DNA of 64,000 nt, from the NCBI RefSeq assembly GCF_026151205.1, contig NC_087075.1, positions 12,818,303 to 12,882,302 of the forward strand, written 5' to 3'. The translations under genes and the position numbers were made by a program. Each line of letters begins with the position of its first letter. Within the stretch, counting starts at the first letter, position 1. Source of the DNA: Bolinopsis microptera. Taxonomy: Eukaryota; Ctenophora; Tentaculata; Lobata; Bolinopsidae. The notes beneath the pieces were generated by a model. That model saw nothing but the letters and a program-made list of their open reading frames with translations, made no database searches and was not told the DNA's origin. Shown here piece after piece: positions 26,167 through 35,881 of this stretch.

Positions 26167-26285
26167 CAGATGATAATTTCTGATTATTCTGATTTCTGGG
26201 ACAAATGATACTGCACTGTTAGGATAATCCTAACAGTGCCGTATCATTTGTCCCAGAAATCAGAATAATCAGAAATTATCATCTG
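26167..26285. repeat. Near-perfect 119-bp hairpin (foldback/MITE)
   Basis: Two arms of about 59 bp with one or two mismatches meet at GTTAGGATAATCCTAAC. The tips read CAGATGATAATTTCTGA. The paralogous region in copy 2 (near 30235) lacks it, so it is a recent insertion, flanked by a duplicated TTTCATTTTTA-like stretch. Confidence 0.9.
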
Positions 26286-27386
26286 TCTATTTTTATGCGA
26301 CTAATTAATAATGTTCCAGTCCGTAATCTTTATTTCATTTTTAGATACATAAAATATTTTGATGCCATGATCTGAGGTGGATACTATACTCCTTGATAGC
26401 TTGACTTAGTCCTAGTCTATAATTTGGTGCAGTATTTCGATAATAGTCCTGTAAGCCGTGATTATTTGATAGATTTTAGGCAGTATTGTGTAATATCGAT
26501 GCTAGTGAGTTATAATTATGCAGTGGAAGTGGAACATCAAGCTCTCGTCTGCGTGAAAGGTTCGGCGGATTTGCACCTGGGAGAGTACTAAATGCACCAA
26601 CTCAGAGGGGAGGGGCTATGAGACAATGGAGCTAGAATTAAAGGCTGTAAAACACAATATTGCTATAGTTGGGCGGTTCAGACTACACCTGGGATAACTT
26701 CAGAGTTAGGGGTAACAGCGTCATAGAGATTAGAGAGGAACAGTGGTTTGTCAACAGATTGCGAAGGTAACAGGTGAGAGGTCTAAAACCACGAACAGGA
26801 CATTATATTAGGTCCGGTGGAAAGGTCAAAAAGAGAAATTTAGTTTGCCCTATTCGATAGAGGGTCATTGATGCCGGACTATAAGGGATCAGAAACAGTT
26901 ATGGTTAGGCCCTGGAGAGCACGGATGGGGCATGTCGTTAAGGAGGAACAACGAGGGTTGATTTGGGTCAACTAGATTAGGTTAGGATTAGGTAAGTGAC
27001 GGTCAACAAGGGTTGACCGTGATATGTTGTGTTAGGATAAGAGCATTAGATCTGTGGGCGTTTTTAGGCGATACAAGTCTGGTTAAAATAGGAGTTAAAG
27101 TAGGAATTTGTCGAATTAGTCATTGTGTTGTTTTATAGTTTAATATCTTGTAACTATCTTTATTACTCTCGTTTTAGTTGTTCGTAACCTAAATTACTAC
27201 AAATAATCTACGAATCTGAAGCGAATGATGACTGCTTACAGTCCTTTTATTTAGAATCATGTTGTTGTTTGGATCAACATTATCTTTTCCCTGAACGTGG
27301 ATTTAATTAAGACTCGCATGTTGTCGCTCAAATTAATACTTTTAACGAAAATAATAAGTACTGAACACTTTCTTAGCCTTTAAACG

Positions 27387-28589
27387 ATGAAGCGTTCCGT
27401 TGGGTTGGTTATGTGTGCAGCTCTTGTTGCGGTAATATCATCGACATCAGCCAATGAGGTAGGTCTAATTTCTTTAATTCCAAAAACAACATTTACAACC
27501 GACCACATATGGATAATATTGTCACTCCTCATTTCTCACTTCTCAGTGTCAAGATTTAGAGGCAGAAATAGAAGTTTTACAAGGCCTGCTTTGCACCTCA
27601 ACGAAATTTAACCTGGAGGCAGAGATCGCTAAAGAAACTTTGTCCCAACAAATAGAAAGCTTGAAGAAGTAAGAAATCTTATAAGATGGGCTTGGCAAAA
27701 AATTTTATGAGGATCGTTTACAATTTCATAATTCAGTATAAGCATTTTTGAGTCGCACGGTAATCTTGAATATCAACCCAAAGATCATTCGCATACTAAA
27801 TTGACTTTTAACAGGGAAATCTCTAGCATTCAGAAAGACTTGAAAATTAATGAGGATTGTTGCAAGAAAGATGATAAAACGGCCGAAGGTAAGAGTGGCT
27901 AACAGTAACAGGGACAAAATGAAATCGCGGCATGTGCGGAATCGCGATTTTCCCCATTATTTGCGACAAATTTCATGTATAGTCTTATGAATAGTCTGCT
28001 AAAATCGCTACATTGCGATTTTTGGGCAAATTTTCTTTTGTCCCTGGTGGCCAAGCTTTTACATTTTCGATCACTAATTAATAAACGCTATCTCAAAGGC
28101 CCAAGAGAGAGAGGTGATAAATACCGTAATTTATCGTTACCCACCAGACACACTTATCTGATTTTCCACCAATTTACTTGGTGTCGTAAGAAAGTTCTGC
28201 CATGGTCCTTTCTGATCTGAACTTATTCAGGAGAAAATGTCGTGTACACTATCATACAACAAACCAGTACTGGTACTAATCACGGAGGAACTACAAGCGG
28301 CGCCTATCTTTTTACCCTGATAGGAACTGAGGATGAAACCAGCCCACACGACTGCTCGGCAGACCGTTCTGAAGGATCTCAAAGTCAGTGCTCCTTCGAA
28401 GATGATATAAATATCGGGCAACTCAAGGCAGTGAAGATCGAGAACACAAGCGACGACACCTGGATTTTTGTTAACATGGCTGTGGAGGTAGATGGAGTTG
28501 TAGCGGGAAGATGGCACGGTAGCATGACGGTCGGTGATTACCTTACAAAGACGATCAGCTTGAATACGAACATAGGTATACATACTTAG
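27387..28589 (+). CDS. Secreted coiled-coil/PLAT-like domain protein
   Basis: Exons: 27387-27458, 27547-27668, 27815-27888 and 28231-28589 (stop) or a donor at 28575. All have GT-AG ends and agreeing phases (0, 2, 1). Exon 1 is a signal peptide (MKRSVGLVMCAALVAVISSTS). Exons 2-3 form a short heptad-like coiled coil with Cys at its start and a CC pair at its end (DLEAEIEVLQGLL, ISSIQKDLKINEDCC). Exon 4 reads VVYTIIQQT..GAYLFTLIGTEDE..GQLKAVKIEN..WIFVNMAVEV, close to the beta-strand pattern of PLAT/LH2 domains. This suggests an extracellular oligomer with a lipid- or ligand-binding head; that function is inference. Exon 4 is followed by two extra tandem copies. The exon can end at a stop 14 nt past a GTATAC donor, or be spliced on. 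Confidence 0.7.
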
Positions 28590-29635
28590 ATTGTTTTGTG
28601 AAGAACTAAAATTTACTGTGTTTAAGGAGATTTTGCCGTAATGTAAGTTCAAAATTAAATTTAAACCTGAAAATACCTTAATTTATCGTTACACACCATG
28701 ACCAGGCACACTTATCTAGTTTTCCACCAATTTATTTGGTGTCGTAAGAAAGTTCTGCCAGGGTCCTTACTTCTTTCTGATCTCAACTTATTCAGGAGAA
28801 AATGTAGTGTACACTATCATACAACAAACCAGTACTGGTACTAATCACGGAGGAACTACAAGCGGCGCCTATCTTTTTACCCTGATAGGAACTGAGGATG
28901 AAACCAGCCCACACGACTGCTCGGCAGACCGTTCTGAAGGATCTCAAAGTCAGTGCTCCTTCGAAGATGATATAAATATCGGGCAACTCAAGGCAGTGAA
29001 GATCGAGAACACAAGCGACGACACCTGGATTTTTGTTAACATGGCTGTGGAGGTAGATGGAGTTGTAGCGGGAAGATGGCACGGTAGCATGACGGTCGGT
29101 GATTACCTTACAAAGACGATCAGCTTGAATACGAACATAGGTATACATACTTAGATTGTTTTGTGAAGAACTAAAATTTACTGTGTTTTAAGGATATTTT
29201 GCCGTAATGTAAGCTTAAAATTAAATTTAAACCTGAAAATACCGTTATTTATCGTTACACACCAGACACACTTATCTGATTTTCCACCAATTTATTTGGT
29301 GTCGTAAGAAAGTTCTGTCAGGGTCCTTTCTGATCTTAACTTATTCAGGAGAAAATGTAGTGTACACTATCATACAACAAACCGGTACTGGTACTCATCA
29401 CGGAGGAACTACAAGCGGCGCCTATCTTTTTACCCTGATAGGAACTGAGGATGAAACCAGCCCACACGACTGCTCGGCAGACCGTTCTGAAGGATCTCAA
29501 AGTCAGTGCTCCTTCGAAGATGATATGAATATCGGGCAACTCAAGGCAGTTAAGATCGAGAACATAAGCGACGACACCTGGATTTTTGTTAGCATGGCTG
29601 TGGAGGTAGATGGAGTTGTATTTATTAAATTTTAA
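28231..29635 (+). repeat. Tandem triplication of the PLAT-like exon
   Basis: Copies of the acceptor-exon-donor unit begin at 28231, 28796 and 29349 (periods 565 and 553 bp), nearly identical in exon and flanking intron. Each complete copy is 345 nt in phase 1-1, so copies can be spliced together or exchanged without losing frame. The third is cut after VEVDGVV at about 29620, where duplicated flanking DNA begins. Confidence 0.85.
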
Positions 29636-30590
29636 TTTATAGACCCAATTGAGATATTTATTAATGAGCAGTGGTTCACCTCTTTTACAATTTGAAGAGG
29701 AGTGCAATTTGGACTTTTCTAAAAGTAAACAGAATAATTTATAGACCTGATGGAGATGTTGATTAATGTGCAGTGCTTCAACTTATCCTAATTCGGGAAT
29801 GAATGGCATATATGGTGGCAGTTCTACTTCTAGAAGGTTAACAGCCCAGAAAGGGTAAGTGAAGAAGGGAATCTTCTCACTTATATGCTTATTAACCTAA
29901 GTGGAGCAGCTGTAATACCTTAAAAAACAGCCTTATCAACCACCAGGGCTGCATTATGGAGATAAGATAATTATATTTTCACCGTAATATATTAAAATAT
30001 GATGAAATTTAGAAAAACTCGTTATAATCCGATGGTTTACCAAAGATTCTCCAATTATCACCAATAAGATAGGGCTAACTTGAGGCTACTTCTAATTGAA
30101 GTTCTGATTAATCAACGAAAAATCAGATCAAAAGTTCCAACTTTTGAGTACAGCAATGCCGAGCGTTATAATTCGTTCGTATATAAATACGATGATAGTG
30201 ATTCACATTTCACTACGTTCATTTTGGTCCATTTCATTTTTAGACACATAAAATATATATATGCCATGATCTGAAGTGGATAATATACTCCTTGATAGCT
30301 TGACTTAGTCCTAGTCTATAATTTAGTGCAGTAAATCGGTAATAGTCCTTTTATTTAGAATCATGTTGTCATTTGGATCAACATTATATTTTCCCTGAAC
30401 GTGGATTTAATTTAGAATCGTTCTAACAGGATTCGCACGTTGTAGCTCAAATTAATAATTTTAACGAAAATAATAGGTACTGAACACTTTCTAAGCCTTT
30501 AAACGATGAAACGTTCTGTTGGGTTGGTTTTATGTGCAGCTCTTGTTGCGATAATATCATCGACATCAGTCATTGAGGTAGGTCTAGTTT
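29636..30590 (+). repeat. Segmental duplication, copy 2
   Basis: Same block order as 24950-27470, without the LINE and hairpin insertions. It joins directly onto the third PLAT exon copy, which shows how the array and the flanking DNA were duplicated together. Confidence 0.85.
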
Positions 30591-30730
30591 CTTTAATTCC
30601 AAAAACAACATTTACAACCGACCACACGTGGATAATATTGTTACTCCTCATTTCTCAGTGTGAAGATTTAGAGGCAGAAATAGAAGTTTTACAAGGCCTG
30701 CTTTACAACTCAATCTTGCCCATTGTGACA
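30506..30730 (+). pseudogene. Second copy of the secreted-protein 5' exons, truncated
   Basis: Exon 1 (30506-30577, MKRSVGLVLCAALVAIISST) and the start of exon 2 (30659 on, CEDLEAEIEVLQGLL) match the gene at 27387 with few changes. Similarity stops at about 30714, inside exon 2, where unrelated AT-rich sequence begins. No PLAT exon follows. It could splice to the exons at 31.4-31.8 kb, making a chimeric secreted protein, but I cannot show this. Confidence 0.6.
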
Positions 30731-31109
30731 CAATTAGTATTATCTAATACTGTACTAAATGGTGGGTCTGCTGCTCATTTCCCAGAAAAACAGTTAGTAG
30801 GTACATTGTACTTAGGGGGTGTCCAACCCCAAAAAACCCATTTTACCTCTAATTTCAATTTTGGGAATGGGTTTTGAGGTTTTTTTTCCTATTTTTTTGG
30901 GGTTTTTTTAATGTTCCTTTTTTTAAAACTTTTATCTAATTCGACTACATTGAAAGCAAAACCCCTACTAAATAATGGGTACAATTTCCCAATGTTTAAT
31001 GAGCTGTTTAAAGCAATGTATGGGTGGGTATCTTATTTTATATACCAAGACACAGTTAGTACCGTGATTTCTCAACAGTTAGTACCGCAAAAGTGGTGGG
31101 TGTCCTAAA

Positions 31110-31250
31110 TACTATCCGAAGTCACGTACGTGGAATCACCTATGAACCCCGCACCTCATATTACACCCTACGGAGAGGTTCCACTCTTTACAGAAGTCGT
31201 AGTGGGGAAAACTCCTGGAGGCTTGGAGTTGGTCCACAGGAAGCTGAAGG
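31110..31250 (+). CDS. Exon of Cys-containing extracellular repeat domain (partial)
   Basis: Reads RGITYEPRTSYYTLRRGSTL, then SRSGENSWRL and a GTAGG donor near 31249. The motif GITYEP..YYTLR..S.SGE.SW recurs in the exon at 31698. The Cys half that should precede it is missing here, so this is a stray or degraded copy. Confidence 0.5.
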
Positions 31251-31419
31251 TAGGAATGGACTAAACAATGAACGTATTCCCACTATTTTTAGTCAAAATC
31301 TTGCCTATCATAACACAATTGTATTACTACTGCTTTTTTATTGATAGGTAATAAACTACTTTGGGTACTTTCCTACTTTATATTCATTGCAATGCTAAAA
31401 TATGGCTTTTAAATTTCAG

Positions 31420-32003
31420 GAACCTGGCTAAGTCATCGGGGTCAATATCTCCCATATTACCCCGCAGGACAACACAACTATGACAGTCTAGAACAGGCGA
31501 AATATGCGTGCCTCAGGAATACCGGTAAATTTTCATATGTCATAGGAAATTGAATAATATGCCTTTCATAAATCTGGTGTACTAATACAGCTTTAACTTT
31601 AAGTGTAAATATACAACAACAAATGTTGATTAGAAGTTTTTTTTATTGACCTAAGATAATTTGAATTTTATGTATATCTACACTAATCCTATCGCAGACT
31701 GTTGGGGAATCACCTATGAACCCTACACCTCATATTACACCCTACGGAAAAGTTCCCTTCTTTTCCAAAGTACTACTGGGGAAGTCTCCTGGACAGTGTC
31801 TTCCACAAATATTCCAGACTTCTATACCTTACATCACGGTAGAAGGTTCCGCACTTTTCAGAAGTCCTAGTGGGGAAATCTCCTGGACATTGACGGATGT
31901 GTCTCCCACAAATAGTTCAACCAGTCCACACTTCTCTACCTCTTCCCCCCCCCCCCCCCCCCCCCCCATGGGTACAACAGTAAGAACAGCAGACACACTG
32001 TAG
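31420..32003 (+). CDS. Exons of Cys-containing extracellular domain (YDSLEQAK..C..DCWGITYEP)
   Basis: Exon 31420-31524 reads GTWLSHRGQYLPYYPAGQ, then YDSLEQAKYACLRNT. Exon 31698 onward reads DCWGITYEPYTSYYTLRKSS, then GEVSWTV. Joined at GT-AG sites the frame is kept, giving a short module with one Cys pair (C-x5-C) and a GE-SW end. I recognise this as a recurring invertebrate extracellular repeat but cannot name a database family. A second GSALFRSPSGEISWTL unit follows at about 31840 in another frame, then a Pro run made by a 23-base C tract at 31947-31969. The 3' end is not resolved. Confidence 0.5.
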
Positions 32004-32690
32004 ACTGCTCGAACCTTCTAGAACCTTCTAGAACCTTCTCGAGTCAATGTGAAGCAGACTTCTTCAAGAAACTGGGATCTTTTTTTTTTCTTTTTTTTAT
32101 TAAAAGTTTAAAATTTAAAAAAAAGTTGAAAACAATTTTAAAAAATTTAAAAAACTGGGATCTTTCTAATTTATACTTTATGATATTTCAATCATACATT
32201 TCATCTTCAGAACATTTTGAAATTTTTATTGGGTAAAATTTTTATTGGTTAAAATATTAATTGTAATTATTTATTATTGTCTAATTTAAACACGTTAAAG
32301 CACGTGTTCTATAATATAAGTCTATTGTATAAGTCTACAAATACAAACCATAGCAATAATCATGAGACATGATCTACCAAAAAATAAATCATACTATTAA
32401 ATATATATATTACATATATGTATAAGGCTTACAGTCATTATTTAAGGATAAAATTGATCCGAGTTATTGAAAAATATCAACAATGAATCTGAAATTACAT
32501 TAAAATATGACTTTCCACGCCGCAACGTGCTGTTAATTTCATGGGCTATTGAATTCCTGACAAAATTTGGATTGGATGCAGTCCGTGGTTATGTTTTTAC
32601 CTTAATTCAGTTATTAAATCAGATAAATACTAATAATAATACTTACAATAATATCTAATTAATTATAAGATCTAATTATGATAATATTTA
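32004..32690. other. AT-rich non-coding DNA
   Basis: AT-rich sequence with a poly-T/A patch (32080-32130) and an AATAAA-like context. It may be the 3' flank of the plus-strand exons to the left and of RB1CC1 (minus) to the right. No gene seen. Confidence 0.45.
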
Positions 32691-32696
32691 ATAAAT

Positions 32697-35600
32697 CTAA
32701 CCGAGACACTTGCAGTAGAGAATAGGAGCCACGTTTATCTGCTCTAGTATAGCAAATCTTCTCTTCACCCTCACCAAATTCTCTGATATCATGGTGAGAC
32801 GACCGTCACAGTTCCAGATAGCTTTCTGACAGTGTGTCACCCAGTTCAGTCTTATCAGCAGATTCTGGGACAGCTCCTGTAATATGGTTGTCATGGTAAC
32901 CATTTCTATCGCTAGAAAACTAATTCGGAAGCTTCCTCACGGCACATGACACCTAAACAAACCAATTAAATGAGAATCTCAGAACATTTCATATTCATGT
33001 TCTCAAATTATTTGTTATATATTATATAGTAGTATTGAAAGTATTGTCACTCACGGCTTTAGCAGCAGCGAACTTGTTGTAAAACTCGACGAGGGAGCGG
33101 TTGTTGCTGTGTAGTCTCTTCAACTGTTCTCTGTGTGCTACTAACAAATCTGCTAACACTGAGATGTCTCCCTGGACCATGAAACTCTCCTGCTGGTTAC
33201 TGATCGCTGGGGAGGTAACTAATGGTAACTAATGGTAACTAATGGTAACTAATGGTAACTAATGGTAACTAATGGTAACTAATGGTAACTAATGTAACTA
33301 ATGTAACTAACTCCCTCACTCCCTGTACCATGAAACTCTCCTGCTGGTTACTGATCGCTGGGGAGGTAATTAATGGTAATTAATGGTAACTAATGGTAAC
33401 TAATGGTAACTAATGGTAACTAATGGTAACTAATGGTAACTAATGGTAACTAATGGTAACTAATGGTAACTAATGTAACTAACTCCCTCACTCCCTGTAC
33501 CATGAAACTCTCCTGCTGGTTACTGACCGCTGGGGAGGTAATTAATGGTAACTAATGGTAACTAATGGTAACTAATGGTAACTAATGGTAACTAATGGTA
33601 ACTAATGGTAACTAATGGTAACTAATGGTAACTAATGGTAATTAATGGTAACTAATGGTAACTAATGGTAACTAATGGTAACTAATGGTAACTAATGGTA
33701 ACTAATGTAACTAATGTAACTAACTCCCTGTACCATGAAACTCTCCTGCTGGTTACTGATCGCTGGGGAGGACATCTCCGTTACTTTAGTACTGTTTAGT
33801 TTGTTTGAACCTTCTAACTGGTGTTGATTTGTCCGATTACGAAGAATCCAGAGAGCATATAAACTCAAAACTGGTACAATAATCGTCCCTAAAACCACAT
33901 GGGTTCATTGTAACCAATGTGTAGTGGGTACAGTGGGGGCTGCCATATGTGTTGGTCATTTCTGACGTGCAAGTTTGAGTGCATTTTAGGTCATATTGTT
34001 AGCATTGAGTGGAATTATGATTTTTGAAAATTATTAACTGCTAATTAATTAACGTTAAAATTAATTATTGTTAATTACTTACTGTTAGTATTGTTTGCTA
34101 AATTGGTAACTGCTAATTAATTTACGTTAATTAATTACACTTAATTACTGTTAATTACTTACTGTTAGCATTGTTTGCTTGCTCCTCGCATATCCTCTCA
34201 GTCTGTCCTAACAGATTCTTCAGTTGTTGTAACCTTTCTTCCAGTCCTTTGATATCTCTCATTCCTGGATGATAACACTTTAGTTACCATGGTAACACTA
34301 ATGATAACACTTTAAATTACAAATTAATCGAGAGATTTTTTATCTTTGATCTCTCAGAAATTTATTAAGATTACCTCGATAGCTTGAAGAGGTCTCATAA
34401 ATTGTAGATCAACATGATGTCCACTGCCAATTCAAACATTACGAAGAATACCAAACGGTGAAATAACCAATATGAAATTGAAATAAAAAACAACTTGAAA
34501 TAATTGAAATAAGACGACTTCGTGATAAAATGCAGCACAAACCTGGTGCCTGCAAGCTTTGTTTAACCTTAATACATTTCCTTAAATTATAATGGTAACA
34601 ATGGTAACTAATGGTAACTAATGGTAACTAATGGTAACTAATGGTAACTAATGGTTACTAATGGTAACTTATGGTAACTAATTGTAACTAATGGTAACTA
34701 ATGGTAACTAATGGTAACTAATGGTAACTAATGGTAACTAATGGTAACTAATGGTAACTAATGGTAACTAATGGTAACTAATGGTAACTAATGGTAACTA
34801 ATGGTAACTAATGGTAACTAATGGTAACCTGGTGCCTGCAGGCTCTGTTTAACCTTGTCCACCTCCTCCTGTACACGGGGTAGGAAGGACAAGTTGATCT
34901 GATCCATGGCTCTACCACACTGGAGCACTAGCGAGTTAAGGGAGTTCTGGGAGTCTTGTGCTTCTATCCAGTGCAGCAAGGAGATAAACTCACTCTGTGA
35001 GGGAGCAGTGGGTAACGATATTATTTTATTTAAAAAACTTGATCAGAATATTCCAGAATTTTGGTACCAGTGAAGCTAACTGATAGTAACGCTCGAACCA
35101 AAAGAAATAAATTGTATAATGGTAACTAATGGTAACTGGTGATAACTAATGGTAACTAATGGTAACTATCCTACCTTCTTAGAGTCGAGTGTGTGGATAT
35201 TAGGAGACTGCTGGAGATCAAGAGGGCTGTGTCCGGGGTCCGGGGCCCTCATACTCTCAGGATCCGGGGCCCTCATACTCTCTGTTATACCCAGTCCGTG
35301 TTCTTTAGAACACCTGATAACAATGGTTACCATGGTTACATCAAACAAGTAAGTAAGATTATATCATAGGTAGGTAATTATATGGAACCTAGGTAATTAA
35401 ATGTGATTTAAGGTAATTATATGGTAATTATATGGTAATTATATGGTAATTATAGGTTATTATAATATGGTAATTATGGGTAATTAATAATTATATGGCA
35501 CCTGATACTGTCGATCATCTTTGTGTCCTTCATCTGATCTACGATTCCTTTAGTAAGAGGTATCTGAGACAACACCTTCACATCTTCATCGAACTGGGTC

Positions 35601-35838
35601 AGCATAGTACCTGGTGGGTTGTTAAATAATGTTAATATGTTTAATAATATGTGCATAAAACTGTGCAAATATGTTGAATATGTGCATTAAACTGTATGAG
35701 TTGGTGAATATTGAGCTGGATTTGTTTTAAATGCTTTGATAGTAGAAATGAAGTAAAAAGGGGAAGAAGGTCTGATCAAATGAACTAGGTATACAAAATA
35801 ACAATAGGAGGAAATAACAATGGACGTCACCTGTGGTG

Positions 35839-35881
<43 letters not shown>

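Larger units (their letters stand above)
24950..27470 (+). repeat. Segmental duplication, copy 1 (includes 5' end of PLAT gene)
   Basis: Blocks in the same order recur at 29635-30590: ATAGACCCAATTGAGATATT (24981/29639), AATTTATAGACCTGATGGAG (25194/29733), the AGCCCAGAAAGGGTAAGTGA region, ACATAAAATAT..GATCTGA (26346/30246), and the promoter plus first exon (27240-27470/30355-30590). Copy 1 carries at least two later insertions absent from copy 2: a LINE fragment (25597-26036) and a hairpin (26167-26285). Confidence 0.85.

Noticed and set aside
28227-29707. Minus-strand ORFs of 118-141 aa (NPGVVACVLDLHCLELPD)
   Set aside because: Antisense shadows of the plus-strand PLAT-like exons, which have proper splice sites and phase.
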